From: an uncultured Gammaproteobacteria bacterium
GTDB lineage: Bacteria > Pseudomonadota > Gammaproteobacteria > DRLM01
Direction: 5' to 3'
Length of the DNA: 64,000 bases
Assembly: GCA_947259075.1 (NCBI GenBank)
Contig: CAMYKQ010000028.1
Coordinates: 1 to 64,000 of the forward strand
Positions 27,176 through 37,448 of this stretch are shown here, piece after piece; within the stretch, counting starts at the first letter, position 1; the number at the start of each line of letters is the position of its first letter. The position numbers and the translations under genes are program-made. The notes below the pieces were generated by a model. The model was not told the DNA's origin and ran no database searches. It worked only from the letters and a program-made list of their open reading frames with translations.

Positions 27176-27901
27176 TCAGCGGCCCGCCCGCCCGCGGCGG
27201 CGCCCCTGCGGCGGCTGATTGATCCGCAGCACACCCCGCACCGGGTCCCAAATCACATCGGCATCGGGGTCGATAGCGCCCTCCCACAGCAGCGTGTCAC
27301 CCTCCAGCACCCGCAATTGCCGCTCCTCCTGCACCGCCTCCACCTCTTCCAGCAGGGCCTGCGTCCGCTGCAGCACCGCCTCGGCGTAATCCGCCTCCCA
27401 GCCGCCGCCGTACACCGCCGCGCCGCGGTCATTGGGGCGGCTGCGCTTGTATTTATGGCCAACGCTGAAACCGATGGTGCCGCCGGCCTGGAAGAAGCGC
27501 TGAATACTCTCGCACAGCACCCGCGCCAGACGCGCCTGCCCCGCCTCCGAGCGCAGCCATTCGGCGTGTTGAGGATTGCTGGCGAACAGCGGCTCGAGCA
27601 GCAAGGCCGGCATATCGGTGTAGCGCAGATTAAAATCACCGCGCCCGCCGTAGCCGCCCACCATGATGCCGGCGTCGCCGCCCACCGGCACGGCGAACTC
27701 GCGCGCCATCGCCGCCGCGTACCAGCGCCCCCAGTTCTTACTGGTCTGCGAGGCGTTGGCGCCGGTAATCACCACCGTGTACTTGGCGGAAGGATCGGTG
27801 CTGCTGTTGAAATGATGTTCGACATAGGCCACGCAGCCGTCGGCGTTAGCGGCCCGCTGCCGTTCCAGATACTCGCCCTTGTAAAATTTCACCTTGTACA
27901 T
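27176..27901 (-). CDS. N-acetylmuramoyl-L-alanine amidase (Amidase_3-like)
   Basis: AYVEHHFNSS and ALLLEPLFASNPQHAEWL match Amidase_3 metal/catalytic motifs; no signal peptide seen. Confidence 0.65.
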   Translation of the reverse strand: MYKVKFYKGEYLERQRAANADGCVAYVEHHFNSSTDPSAKYTVVITGANASQTSKNWGRWYAAAMAREFAVPVGGDAGIMVGGYGGRGDFNLRYTDMPALLLEPLFASNPQHAEWLRSEAGQARLARVLCESIQRFFQAGGTIGFSVGHKYKRSRPNDRGAAVYGGGWEADYAEAVLQRTQALLEEVEAVQEERQLRVLEGDTLLWEGAIDPDADVIWDPVRGVLRINQPPQGRRRGRAGR

Positions 27902-28061
27902 GGCACCACCTCCCTGCCCAAGCCCGAGAACCCCTCGCCCCTTAATCTACGGGATAAATCTAGCCGTGTCGCCACCCCGCCGCCCGCCGCTCAAACGCAA
28001 GATTGCCCGTGCCGATAACCCCCTAAAGTACGCCCGTCCGCCCTGCCCCGCGAGGTGAATC

Positions 28062-28298
28062 ATGAAAATCGACTCCGCCATGCAATCCGCCCTCTCCGGC
28101 ATGCAGAAAGGACTCAGCGATATGAAAGGCAACGCGGCCAAGGTGGCCGGCGCCGGGAGCTTCACGAGTGACAATCCAGCCGACTTGGCCCAACCCTTAG
28201 TGGAATTACAAAGCAATCGCCTCCAGATCGAGGCCTCGGCCAAGGCGCTCAAGGCCGCCGCCGACACCGTGGGCAGCCTCATCGACATCCTCGCCTAA
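28062..28298 (+). CDS. Small protein resembling flagellar basal-body rod C-terminal domain
   Basis: LVELQSNRLQIEASAKALKAAADTVGSLIDILA; no flagellar genes nearby. Confidence 0.6.
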   Translation: MKIDSAMQSALSGMQKGLSDMKGNAAKVAGAGSFTSDNPADLAQPLVELQSNRLQIEASAKALKAAADTVGSLIDILA

Positions 28299-28376
28299 CC
28301 TAGATTCCGTCGCCCCCGTCATCCAAAAATGATGGCGGCGCTAAAAGTGGACTAAGCACCCCGTCCGCTACGCGTC

Positions 28377-28457
28377 CACCCCTCATTGGAAAGGAGGGGA
28401 GATATAAATCTTTTTCCCCTCCTCTTTGAGGAGGGGTGCCCCGCAGCGGCGGGGTGG
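28377..28457. repeat. Palindromic repeat cluster, family R3 (cccctcctctttgaggaggggtgccccgcagcggcggggtgg)
   Basis: Nested inverted repeats cccctcctc/gaggagggg and ccccgc/gcgggg. Confidence 0.75.
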
Positions 28458-28484
28458 TAAAGAAGCCGACACCCTCAATCAAAG

Positions 28485-28593
28485 CCTTAAAACGAGCTTT
28501 GAATCTATTCAACGATGACTACCGATGCCGGCGATCAAAAACTTGAGCACCAACACCTTAAAACGAACTCTGAATCTATTCAGCGATGACTAC
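28485..28593. repeat. Two 38-bp direct repeats (28485-28522, 28556-28593), 71-bp period
   Basis: ccttaaaacgaRctYtgaatctattcaRcgatgactac; 3 mismatches in 38. Confidence 0.85.
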
Positions 28594-28616
28594 GGTATGC
28601 CGCGGCCCGCAGGAAA

Positions 28617-28642
28617 CGATTCGTACATCCATGTACGAATCG
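28617..28642. repeat. Perfect 26-bp palindrome cgattcgtacat-cc-atgtacgaatcg
   Basis: 12-bp perfect arms, 2-nt loop. Confidence 0.9.
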
Positions 28643-28806
28643 ACCTCGGTCTCGCGGCGTTGATTCCTTTCGCTCCGGCCGACCTGCGGCCGCCACGACG
28701 CGCCAGTGTGCGCATCGCCTCATGGCGACCACGGTGATTGACGCCGCTGCGCGGCGACCGCGTGCTCATCGCCATCATTTCGTTCTCCTTGACCCGTCGT
28801 CGCAAT

Positions 28807-30084
28807 TCAATCGATCGCTTCCAGCACCCGCGCTTGGCGGCGGCCCTCCTCTTCATCGACGAAATACAGCACCGCCGCGCCCACCGCGAACAAACCCACC
28901 ACCGCCCACAGCGAGGCGCGTGTACTGCCGCTGAGCACAGCCACCACCCCCATCAAAGCTGGGCCGAGCACCGCGGCGAACTTGCCCAGCATATTGTAGA
29001 AACCAAAAAACTCCGCGGCCTTGTCCGCGGGAATCAGCCGCGCGTACAAAGAGCGGCTGAGCGCTTGCACCCCGCCCTGCACCAGACCAATCACCGCCGC
29101 CAAGATATAAAACTCATGCACCTGATCCATGCGCATCGCCCACAGCGTCACCGCGACGTACACGGCGATGGCGATGAACAGCCCGCTCTTGGCGCCGAAG
29201 CGTTCACCCAATTTGCCGAACACCAGCGCCGCCGGGAATCCCACGAACTGCGTGATGAGCAAGGCCACGATCAAACTCTCAGCTTTGAAGCCCAGCGACA
29301 AACCGTAATCCACCGCCATGCGGATGATGGTGTCCACCGCGTCGATGTAACACCAATAGGCGATCAGAAAGGTGAACACCACCCGCAGGCGGCGTATCTC
29401 GCGGAAGGTGGCCGCCAACTGCCGCAGACCGCCCGCCACCCATTGCGCGACGCCGGGTACTTGCGCCGCACGCGGCTCGCGCACCCACACCATCACCGGA
29501 ATGGAAAACAACGCCCACCACAGCGCCACCATCACGAAAGAGACCCGCACCGCCTCGGCGCTGTCCGCCAAGCCGAACACCGGCGGCCATAAAGTCATCG
29601 CCACGTTGAGCGCGAACAACAGGCCGCCGCCGAGATAACCCAGCGAATAGCCCAGCGCGGAGACCACATCGTATTTTTCCTTGGGCGCCACCAGCACGAT
29701 CAAGGCATCGTAAAACACATTGCCGCCGGAAAAACCGATAGTGGCCAGCACGAATAACGCCACCGCCCACTGCCACGCGCCCTGTTCCACGAAATACAGC
29801 GCGCCGGTCATCACCACGCCCATGGCGGTGAAGAACAACAAAAACTTTTTCTTGGCGCCGCCCTGATCGGCGATCGCCCCCAGCACCGGCGCCAGCGCCA
29901 CGATGACCAGACTCGCGAAGGAATTGGCCACGCCTAAACGCAAGGTGCTCTCGGTCACATCCGCGCCCGCGCTCCAATAATTTTTAAAAAAAATGGGGAA
30001 GAAACCGGCCATCACCGTGGTGGCGAAGGCGGAGTTGGCCCAATCGTAAAAGGCCCAGGAGAGGGTTTCTTTTTTATTTTTCAT
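28807..30084 (-). CDS. MFS transporter, UMF1/Atg22-like family
   Basis: SWAFYDWANSAFATTVMAGFFPIFFKNYWSAG; ~12 TM segments. Confidence 0.85.
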   Translation of the reverse strand: MKNKKETLSWAFYDWANSAFATTVMAGFFPIFFKNYWSAGADVTESTLRLGVANSFASLVIVALAPVLGAIADQGGAKKKFLLFFTAMGVVMTGALYFVEQGAWQWAVALFVLATIGFSGGNVFYDALIVLVAPKEKYDVVSALGYSLGYLGGGLLFALNVAMTLWPPVFGLADSAEAVRVSFVMVALWWALFSIPVMVWVREPRAAQVPGVAQWVAGGLRQLAATFREIRRLRVVFTFLIAYWCYIDAVDTIIRMAVDYGLSLGFKAESLIVALLITQFVGFPAALVFGKLGERFGAKSGLFIAIAVYVAVTLWAMRMDQVHEFYILAAVIGLVQGGVQALSRSLYARLIPADKAAEFFGFYNMLGKFAAVLGPALMGVVAVLSGSTRASLWAVVGLFAVGAAVLYFVDEEEGRRQARVLEAID

Positions 30085-30138
30085 TCGCGAGAGACCTCTG
30101 TAACCGTAACTGGCAGACAAAACGAAGCGCTTACAATT

Positions 30139-30179
30139 ATTCTCCCTCTCCCTCCAGGAGAGGGCTGGGGCGGGAGAAT
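30139..30179. repeat. Dispersed palindromic repeat, family R1 (variant)
   Basis: tctccctctccctccaggagagggctggggcgggaga. Confidence 0.65.
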
Positions 30180-30323
30180 AAAATAGCCGCACACCATTCC
30201 TTCATCCCGTCTTTATTCAGGAAGGAGAAAAAATTCAAAGGCAAGAGCGCCCGTACTCTTTACCGGTCACTAGACTAAGTCAATCACAACCCGGAAACGA
30301 GACGAGTCCAGCCGGAAAACCAC

Positions 30324-31565
30324 TCAAGCATTCGAACTCGCCGCGGTTTGAAACACGCGCCGCGTCTCGAACACCGCCGGCGCGAAACGCCGCCCCTCGG
30401 CCTTGAGCCGCCGCTTCAACACCCAATCGAACAACAGCGGATTGTAAGGCCGCAGCTCGGACAACAACGCCGCTTCGTCCCCGTCAATGAAGCCGTCTTG
30501 CACCAAGGCGCGCAGCGAAAACAGCGGCATCACGCCTGGCAAAGGGTAATCCGAACCGTTAAGCAAACGCGCGTGCCAATCATCGCGCCGCAACAGCGTG
30601 TGCAAATACGGTCCGGCGCGATTGATCTGGGTGATGGCGGAAATATCACCGAACAAACGGCCGCGGTACGCGGGCTCATCCATCATCCGCGCGAACAACG
30701 CGAAATTCTCCCGCCGCGGCCCGTCCGCGCCGCGATCCAGATCCACGCCCTCGCCCATGGAGGCGCAATGCGCCACGATCACCCGCACCCCCTTTTCCAA
30801 AGCGCGGCGCAGACGCAGCGGATTACCGAAATCCTGCGCATCAGCGCCATGCACCGCGAGTTCATCGCCGCCGTGACTCAACAGCGGCAAATCATGACGC
30901 GCCATCGCCGCGTAAAAACGGTCACACAAAGGCGAAGCCGGGTCCATGCCCATGGCCGGCGGCAGCCACTTCACCGCGCGCGCGCCGCGCCGCACCGCTT
31001 CATCTAGCGCCTCGACGCAATCCGCGCGATAGGGATGCACCGAAGCGATCCACTCAAAACGCGCGGGAAACGCCGCCGCCATCGCCGCCGCGTAATCATT
31101 GGGCGCGTGAAACGCACTCAGCGCCTCGACACGTTCACCCGCCTCGTTATAGTGATAATCAAAGGCCAGCAACATCAGCTTCATCCCGGCGGGCAGACCC
31201 TCGCACAACTGCCGCAACCGCGCCACATACGCGGCGTCCACGTCGCCATTGTCCGCCACGCATGAGGCATTGAGATAAAAACGCAATTGCGTCGACTGCA
31301 CGGGGTGCCACACACTGCGCATCGCCGGGTTCACCCACACGCCGCTGGCATTGTCGCCCACCCCGATCAAATGCACATGACTGTCCCAGCACCGCGCCGG
31401 ATCCAACCCCGCCCACGCATCGAGCACCCACGGATGCGCCGCCAAATGCGGCGGCAACACCGGAGCAAGACAAGGATTCCACAAGCCCTCGTCCGGCCAC
31501 CAGCGCACACAGGCCGCGCTCACGGCCCCCACACCCAGCAAGCCGAGAAATGCGCGGCGCTTCAT
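30324..31565 (-). CDS. Amidohydrolase family protein, exported
   Basis: CWDSHVHLIGVGDN; VKWLPPAMGMDP; HGGDE; GSDYPLPG; N-term MKRRAFLGLLGVGAVSAAC. Confidence 0.8.
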   Translation of the reverse strand: MKRRAFLGLLGVGAVSAACVRWWPDEGLWNPCLAPVLPPHLAAHPWVLDAWAGLDPARCWDSHVHLIGVGDNASGVWVNPAMRSVWHPVQSTQLRFYLNASCVADNGDVDAAYVARLRQLCEGLPAGMKLMLLAFDYHYNEAGERVEALSAFHAPNDYAAAMAAAFPARFEWIASVHPYRADCVEALDEAVRRGARAVKWLPPAMGMDPASPLCDRFYAAMARHDLPLLSHGGDELAVHGADAQDFGNPLRLRRALEKGVRVIVAHCASMGEGVDLDRGADGPRRENFALFARMMDEPAYRGRLFGDISAITQINRAGPYLHTLLRRDDWHARLLNGSDYPLPGVMPLFSLRALVQDGFIDGDEAALLSELRPYNPLLFDWVLKRRLKAEGRRFAPAVFETRRVFQTAASSNA

Positions 31566-31878
31566 GCCGCACATTCTTTACGACGAAATAACCGCACCAC
31601 TACGCGATCCATTCAATGCTTCCTTCCTCTCTACCGATACATGTAACAGGTATCCGCACCCGCCGTTTATCCGTCAGCTTGAAATGTACACTGAAACTAA
31701 ACGATGGGTAGAGTTCCGCCCTAGCGAGTAAAACCCGGCAAAGCCTGGCCGCTGCGTCACAGCGGCGCGCGGCTTGGCTGTGCTACCATAAATCGCGTTT
31801 CGGGACGACAAGGTGTAAAGGCGTAGATGATATCCTGCGGCACTGAATGCCGCTTGAGAGAGTCACACAATTTAGAGA

Positions 31879-32922
31879 ATGACGATGAAAAAGCTGTATC
31901 ACACAAAACATTCCGCCCTGGCAAAAATCAGCGGCCTGTTGCTCACTCTGCTGTTAGGCGGCTGTCTCAGCGACGGCAGTGAACTGATTCCGGCGGAAGA
32001 GAACGCGGTGCGGGTCAGCGGCCTTACCGTGGGTATCGGCGTCACACCGACTTACACCTGGAATGTCGGCCCCATCTCCTCGCTCAACGTGGTGCGTCTG
32101 AGTGACCCCACCAACCCGGTATGGGGCTTCAGTGTGTTCAACGACACGGTTTCCTCGCCGGTCACCCACGGCAATATCCCCAGTGGCGCGCAAGGGGTAG
32201 GCGGCAGTGAACCCATTCTCACCGCGGGGATACAATACCGGGTACTGATCGAGCGGCGCACGGAGGGAAGAAGCTTTACCGCCTTCTTCACCCCGCCCGA
32301 CGGCACCGTCACCAGCACCATACCCGCCGCGCTCAGCAGTTCCGCCGCGGGCGCGCATGCCTTAGCGCTGACCGCCAACGGCACGCCGTGGAGCTGGGGC
32401 GCCAACGGCAGCGGTCAATTGGGCACGGCAACCGCGGGCGCGCAGGGCGCGCCGCAAGCGCCGGGGCTGACGCAGGTGGTGGCGGTGGCGGCGGGCGGCG
32501 CCCACAGTTTGGCCGTTACCGCCGACGGCGCGGTGTGGAGCTGGGGCGCCAACGGCAGCGGCCAATTGGGCGGCGGCGGCACGGCCGACAGCGCGGTGCC
32601 GCTACGCGTGCGCGGTTTAAGCGGCGTGACCGCCGTGGCGGCGGGCGAGCGGCACTCGCTGGCGCTCACCGCCGGCGGCGCGGTGTGGGCCTGGGGCGAG
32701 AACAGCAGCAGTCAATTGGGTGACGGCACCACGGTGAACCGCGACACGCCGGTGCAAGTCGGCTTCCTCGGTAAGATAGCGGCCATCGCCGCGGGCAAGC
32801 TGCATTCCATGGCCTTGGCGCAAGACGGCACGGTGTGGAGCTGGGGCGGCAATTATCAAGGCCAATTGGGCGATGGCAGCGCCGCCAACGCGGCGGCGCC
32901 GGTGCAAGTGCATGCGCCGTGA
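31879..32922 (+). CDS. RCC1-repeat lipoprotein
   Basis: Lipobox LLLGGC; four WSWGANGSGQLG-type RCC1 units. Confidence 0.85.
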   Translation: MTMKKLYHTKHSALAKISGLLLTLLLGGCLSDGSELIPAEENAVRVSGLTVGIGVTPTYTWNVGPISSLNVVRLSDPTNPVWGFSVFNDTVSSPVTHGNIPSGAQGVGGSEPILTAGIQYRVLIERRTEGRSFTAFFTPPDGTVTSTIPAALSSSAAGAHALALTANGTPWSWGANGSGQLGTATAGAQGAPQAPGLTQVVAVAAGGAHSLAVTADGAVWSWGANGSGQLGGGGTADSAVPLRVRGLSGVTAVAAGERHSLALTAGGAVWAWGENSSSQLGDGTTVNRDTPVQVGFLGKIAAIAAGKLHSMALAQDGTVWSWGGNYQGQLGDGSAANAAAPVQVHAP

Positions 32923-33006
32923 CACCGCTTCAGCGCGGCCGTCCCCGGCACACTGCAGCAGCGCGTCCCGTCTCCGGCGGCGCGGGGCTGATGCAGCGGC
33001 GGCCCG

Positions 33007-34071
33007 CTAACGCACCCGCGCCATCAACACGACGGCCAAGATTAGAAATAAGACCGTGGGCAAGGCGGCGCTCATCAGGGCGGGAAATTGATAGACCAAA
33101 CCGACGTAGCTGAAGGTTTGATCGAGCAAGTAAAAGCCGATGCCCACGAGCATGCCGACGAAGATGCGCTGCCCCACCCCCACCGAGCGCAGCGGCCCGA
33201 AGATGAAGGGGATGGAGAGAAACACCATGACGATGGTGGTGAGCGGCAAGACTAATTTATTCCACAGTGCGAGATAATAGCGGTCGGTGCTTAGACCGTT
33301 GTCTTTGAGATAGCGGATGTAATCCACCAAACCCTGCACCGACAGGCTGTCGGGTTTGACCGCCACCACCTCGATCATCTCCGGCGTCAGCAGCGAACGC
33401 CACTCCAGTTCGGCGAAGTGCTCGGTGCCCACCCCGCTCACGTCGATGCGGCTGCGTTCGACTTTTTGCAGCCGCCATTTTTCGCCGCTGTAACGGCCGC
33501 TATCCGCCACGGTCATGGTGCGCAGGCGGCGTGCCTCATCAAACTCGTAGATGCTCACGCCCTTCACTTCATTCTGCGAGGGCACCTCGAGAATATGGAT
33601 GAATATCTGGCCATCTCGGGCCCACAGGCCGTTGTCACTGGTGATGGCGAAACGTTCGGCCAGTGCCGTGCTGCGCATATTGTGGGCGAATTTTTCCGCC
33701 GGCGGCGCCAGGTATTCGCCGAGTATCACCGCCAGCGCCATCCACAACAGACCTACTTTCATCACCGCCAAGGCGATGCGCGCCACCGAGATGCCGGCCG
33801 CGCGCATCACCAGCAGCTCGTTATTGCTGGCTAGGATGCCGAGACCGATGACGCTGCCCAGCAACGCGACCACGGGAAACAATTGATAGGCCAGCCGCGG
33901 CAGGGTGAGCAGGACATACTGCGCGGCGTGCATCAGGTCGTAATCGCCCTTGCCCACCGAATCCAGTTCCGCCACGAAGGCGCCGAAGGAGAACAGCGCC
34001 ATGAGCACCAGCAGCACGATGAAGGTGCTGCCGGCGATGCTCAGGCCGATGTAACGATCAAGCAGATTCAT
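33007..34071 (-). CDS. lptG: LPS export ABC transporter permease LptG
   Basis: LDRYIGLSIAGSTFIVLLVLMALFSFGAFVAEL; paired with lptF. Confidence 0.95.
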   Translation of the reverse strand: MNLLDRYIGLSIAGSTFIVLLVLMALFSFGAFVAELDSVGKGDYDLMHAAQYVLLTLPRLAYQLFPVVALLGSVIGLGILASNNELLVMRAAGISVARIALAVMKVGLLWMALAVILGEYLAPPAEKFAHNMRSTALAERFAITSDNGLWARDGQIFIHILEVPSQNEVKGVSIYEFDEARRLRTMTVADSGRYSGEKWRLQKVERSRIDVSGVGTEHFAELEWRSLLTPEMIEVVAVKPDSLSVQGLVDYIRYLKDNGLSTDRYYLALWNKLVLPLTTIVMVFLSIPFIFGPLRSVGVGQRIFVGMLVGIGFYLLDQTFSYVGLVYQFPALMSAALPTVLFLILAVVLMARVR

Positions 34072-35161
34072 GCGCGGCCCCGTTGGCGGAGAAGCGCCAC
34101 TTCACCCCCATTTGCCTCACGGCCAGCACGAGCACCAGCAGCAGTAACAAGGCATGCACCCACCACATGCCGATGTAGGGCGGCACCGTGCCTTGCTCCA
34201 GCCACGAACGCGACACCACCAGTAAATTCATATAGACCACGTACACCAGCACCGCGACGAAGAGCTTGGCGAAACGCCCCTGACGCGGCGTGGTGCGGCT
34301 GAGCGGCACCGCCAAGGCGGCGAGCAGCAGCGTCGCCAGCGGCATGGCGATGCGCCATTGCAGCTCGGCAACCTCATGCCGCTCCTTCCCGCCCAGCAGG
34401 GCCGGGGTGGGATAGGCGATCACCTTGCGGGCGCTGCTCACCACCGCGCGTTCTTCCACCAGCAGACCGTGCTCCTTGAACTGAATGACTTTGAATTGCG
34501 GATCGCCGGGCTGGCCTTCGTAACGGTAACCGTTCTGCAACACCAAATAGCGGTCGCCCGCGGTTTCATCCACGAAGTAATAGCCGCGCTCCGCCGCCAG
34601 CACATTGCGCACTCCTTGCGGGCCTTGGGTCTCGACGAAGACGTTCTCCATGGTGCGGCCGTCATTGCTGAGGGTTTCGACGTAGAACACCAGCTTGCCG
34701 TCGCGCAACTCGCGGAAACGCCCCTCGGCCATGCCGCGGGTATCGGCGCCCGCCTTCAAGGCGTCGGTGATGCGATAGCTCTGCTCCTCCGCCCACGGCC
34801 CGGCGTACAGCGAGATGCCCGCGACCAGCCCGGCGAAACCGAAGGCGGCCCACAACACCGTGCGCAGCAGGCGGCCCGTGCCCACGCCGCAGGCCGCCAG
34901 CGCCAGCATCTCGTTGTCCTTATACAAGCGCCCGAAGGCGATGAGCACGGCGAAGAACAGCGCCAGCGGCAACAGCGTCACCAGATTGCTGAGCGATTTC
35001 AGCGCCAGCAATTGCACCACGACATCGCCCGGGAGATTCCCGCCCTCGGCGTCGGCCAAGAGGCGGATGAAACGATTGCTCACATAAATGACGTACAGCA
35101 CCCCGGTGACCGCGATCAGGGCCAGCACTATTTCGCGCAGTAAATAGCGGCTGATTATCAC
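34058..35161 (-). CDS. lptF: LPS export ABC transporter permease LptF
   Basis: MIISRYLLREIVLALIAVTGVLYVIYVSNRFIRLLADA. Confidence 0.95.
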   Translation of the reverse strand: MIISRYLLREIVLALIAVTGVLYVIYVSNRFIRLLADAEGGNLPGDVVVQLLALKSLSNLVTLLPLALFFAVLIAFGRLYKDNEMLALAACGVGTGRLLRTVLWAAFGFAGLVAGISLYAGPWAEEQSYRITDALKAGADTRGMAEGRFRELRDGKLVFYVETLSNDGRTMENVFVETQGPQGVRNVLAAERGYYFVDETAGDRYLVLQNGYRYEGQPGDPQFKVIQFKEHGLLVEERAVVSSARKVIAYPTPALLGGKERHEVAELQWRIAMPLATLLLAALAVPLSRTTPRQGRFAKLFVAVLVYVVYMNLLVVSRSWLEQGTVPPYIGMWWVHALLLLLVLVLAVRQMGVKWRFSANGAAHESA

Positions 35162-35482
35162 CGTCTACTCCACCGCGCCGCGCGCCGGGGACCGCGCTGG
35201 AAAACGGCGTCTTTTGCGGTACACTGTGAACTCATAGAGTTTTTCCTTTTATTCCTCGCGGCCCGGCGCGAACAGGCTTATACCATAGCAAATGCCACAA
35301 GACTTGAGATGAGGGGTGGGCGTTCTCATGCAAGGCGAACTAGTGAATCGCGCCCCCGCCCCTTGCGGGGCCGCGGGAAGTCCTTTATATCAGCACCCGT
35401 GTTCACTATCGCGCGGCGAGGCCCAGCCCTCACGGTACTTTAATCGCCGGCATACTAAATGGCGCACTCAACAGGAGCAAAC

Positions 35483-36982
35483 ATGGATTTCACGGTAAAG
35501 AGCGGCACCCCGGAAAAACAACGCAGCGCGTGTCTGGTGCTGGGGATTTTGGAAGCGCGGCATCTGTCGCCCGCGGCGGAAAAGGCGGATGAGGCCGCCG
35601 GCGGCTTCATCACCCAGCTGCTGCGCCGCGGCGATATGGACGGCAAACTCGGCCAAACCCTGCTGCTGCACAATGTCCCCAACCTCGCCGCCGACCGGGT
35701 GCTGCTGATCGGCTGCGGCCCCAGCCGCGAGCTGGGCGACAGCCAATTCCGCAAAATCATCGCCAAGGCCGCCACCACGCTCAACGACACCGGCGCCAGC
35801 GAGGCGGTGAGCTATCTCGCCGAACTGCCGGTGAAGGGCCGCGACACGGCGTGGAAGGTGCGCCAAACCGTGGAGAGCTGCGAAGACGCGCTCTATCGCT
35901 ACGAACAGACCAAGAGCAAAAAAGACGAGACCCGCCGCCCGCTGCGCAAGCTCGTCATCAACGTCGCCGAGCGCGGCGAACTTGCCGGCGCGGAAGCCGC
36001 GGCGCGCACCGGCATGGCCGTGGCCGCGGGCATCAAGCTCACCAAGGAGCTGGGCGATCTGCCGCCGAACATCTGCACCCCGAGCTATCTCGCCGATCAG
36101 GCCCTCGCCCTGGCCAAGCGTCACAAGGCGCTCAAGGTCAAGGTGCTCAATACATCCGACATGGAAAAACTGGGCATGGGCGCCCTGCTGGCCGTCGCGC
36201 GCGGCAGCGAGGAGCCGCCCAAATTCATCATCGCCGAGTACCGCGGCGGCAAAAAAGGCGACAAGCCCGTGGCGCTGGTGGGCAAGGGCGTGACCTTCGA
36301 CTCCGGCGGCATCTCCATCAAGCCCGCCGCCGCCATGGATGAAATGAAATACGATATGTGCGGCGCCGCCAGCGTGCTCGGCACCCTCGCCGCCATCGCC
36401 GAGATGAAGCTCACCATCAACGTCGTGGGTCTGATCCCCGCCACCGAAAACCTGCCCAGCGGCCTCGCCACCAAACCCGGCGACGTGGTCACCAGCCTCT
36501 CGGGCCAGACTATCGAGATCCTCAACACCGACGCCGAGGGCCGCCTGATCCTCTGCGACGCGCTGACCTATGCCGAGCGCTTCGATCCCGTGGCGGTGAT
36601 CGACATCGCCACCCTCACCGGCGCCTGCGTCATCGCCCTCGGCAAACACGCCTCCGGCCTGCTGGGCAATCATCCGCCGCTGCTGCATGCGCTGCTCAAC
36701 GCGGGCAAAGACACCGGCGACCGCGCCTGGGAGCTGCCGCTGTGGGAGGAATATCAGGAGTCGCTCAAGACCAATTTCGCCGATATGGCCAACGTCGGCG
36801 GACGCGAAGGCGGCACCATCACCGCCGCCTGCTTCCTCTCGCGCTTCACGAAAAAATATCACTGGGCGCATTTGGACATCGCCGGTACGGCTTGGGTCAC
36901 GGGCGAGAAGAAAGGCGCCACCGGCCGGCCCGTGCCCTTGCTCGCGCAGTTCTTGATGCAACGCGCGGACGGCGGCAAATAA
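35483..36982 (+). CDS. pepA: Leucyl aminopeptidase
   Basis: [38 protein letters not shown] aggagc. Confidence 0.98.
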   Translation: MDFTVKSGTPEKQRSACLVLGILEARHLSPAAEKADEAAGGFITQLLRRGDMDGKLGQTLLLHNVPNLAADRVLLIGCGPSRELGDSQFRKIIAKAATTLNDTGASEAVSYLAELPVKGRDTAWKVRQTVESCEDALYRYEQTKSKKDETRRPLRKLVINVAERGELAGAEAAARTGMAVAAGIKLTKELGDLPPNICTPSYLADQALALAKRHKALKVKVLNTSDMEKLGMGALLAVARGSEEPPKFIIAEYRGGKKGDKPVALVGKGVTFDSGGISIKPAAAMDEMKYDMCGAASVLGTLAAIAEMKLTINVVGLIPATENLPSGLATKPGDVVTSLSGQTIEILNTDAEGRLILCDALTYAERFDPVAVIDIATLTGACVIALGKHASGLLGNHPPLLHALLNAGKDTGDRAWELPLWEEYQESLKTNFADMANVGGREGGTITAACFLSRFTKKYHWAHLDIAGTAWVTGEKKGATGRPVPLLAQFLMQRADGGK

Positions 36983-37001
36983 GCCGCCCAGCCACGGACT
37001 C

Positions 37002-37448
37002 ATGACCCGCGTCGATTTTTACGTGCTGGAAGACGCCGCCCCCCAAGGGCGGGAGCGGCTGGCCTGCCGCCTCGCGGACAAGGCCTTCCGCCTCGGGCAG
37101 CCGGTCTACATCCACACCCGCTCGCGCGACCACGCGGCGGCGCTGGACGATTTGCTGTGGACCTTCCGTGCCGGCAGCTTCGTGCCACACGAGCTGTACG
37201 GCGCGGCAGACGCCGCGGACAGCCCCGTGCTCATCGGCCACGAAGACCCGCCCGGGCACGCCCACACATTGCTGATCAATCTGGCCGACACGGTGCCCAG
37301 CTTCTTCAGCCGCTTCGAAAGGGTGCTGGAGATGGTGGATCAAAACCAGGACAATAAGCTCGCCGGCCGCGAACGGTTTCGTTTTTACCGCGACCGGGGT
37401 TATGCTCTACACACGCACACACTGAGCGCACAGGCCGAGGATGAGTGA
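37002..37448 (+). CDS. holC: DNA polymerase III chi subunit
   Basis: VDFYVLEDAA...ACRLADKAFRLGQPVYIHTRS...LLWTFRAGSFVPHEL; pepA-holC-valS order. Confidence 0.93.
   Translation: MTRVDFYVLEDAAPQGRERLACRLADKAFRLGQPVYIHTRSRDHAAALDDLLWTFRAGSFVPHELYGAADAADSPVLIGHEDPPGHAHTLLINLADTVPSFFSRFERVLEMVDQNQDNKLAGRERFRFYRDRGYALHTHTLSAQAEDE

Noticed and set aside
35468-37003. 511-aa minus-strand ORF
   Set aside because: Antisense to pepA; shadow ORF.
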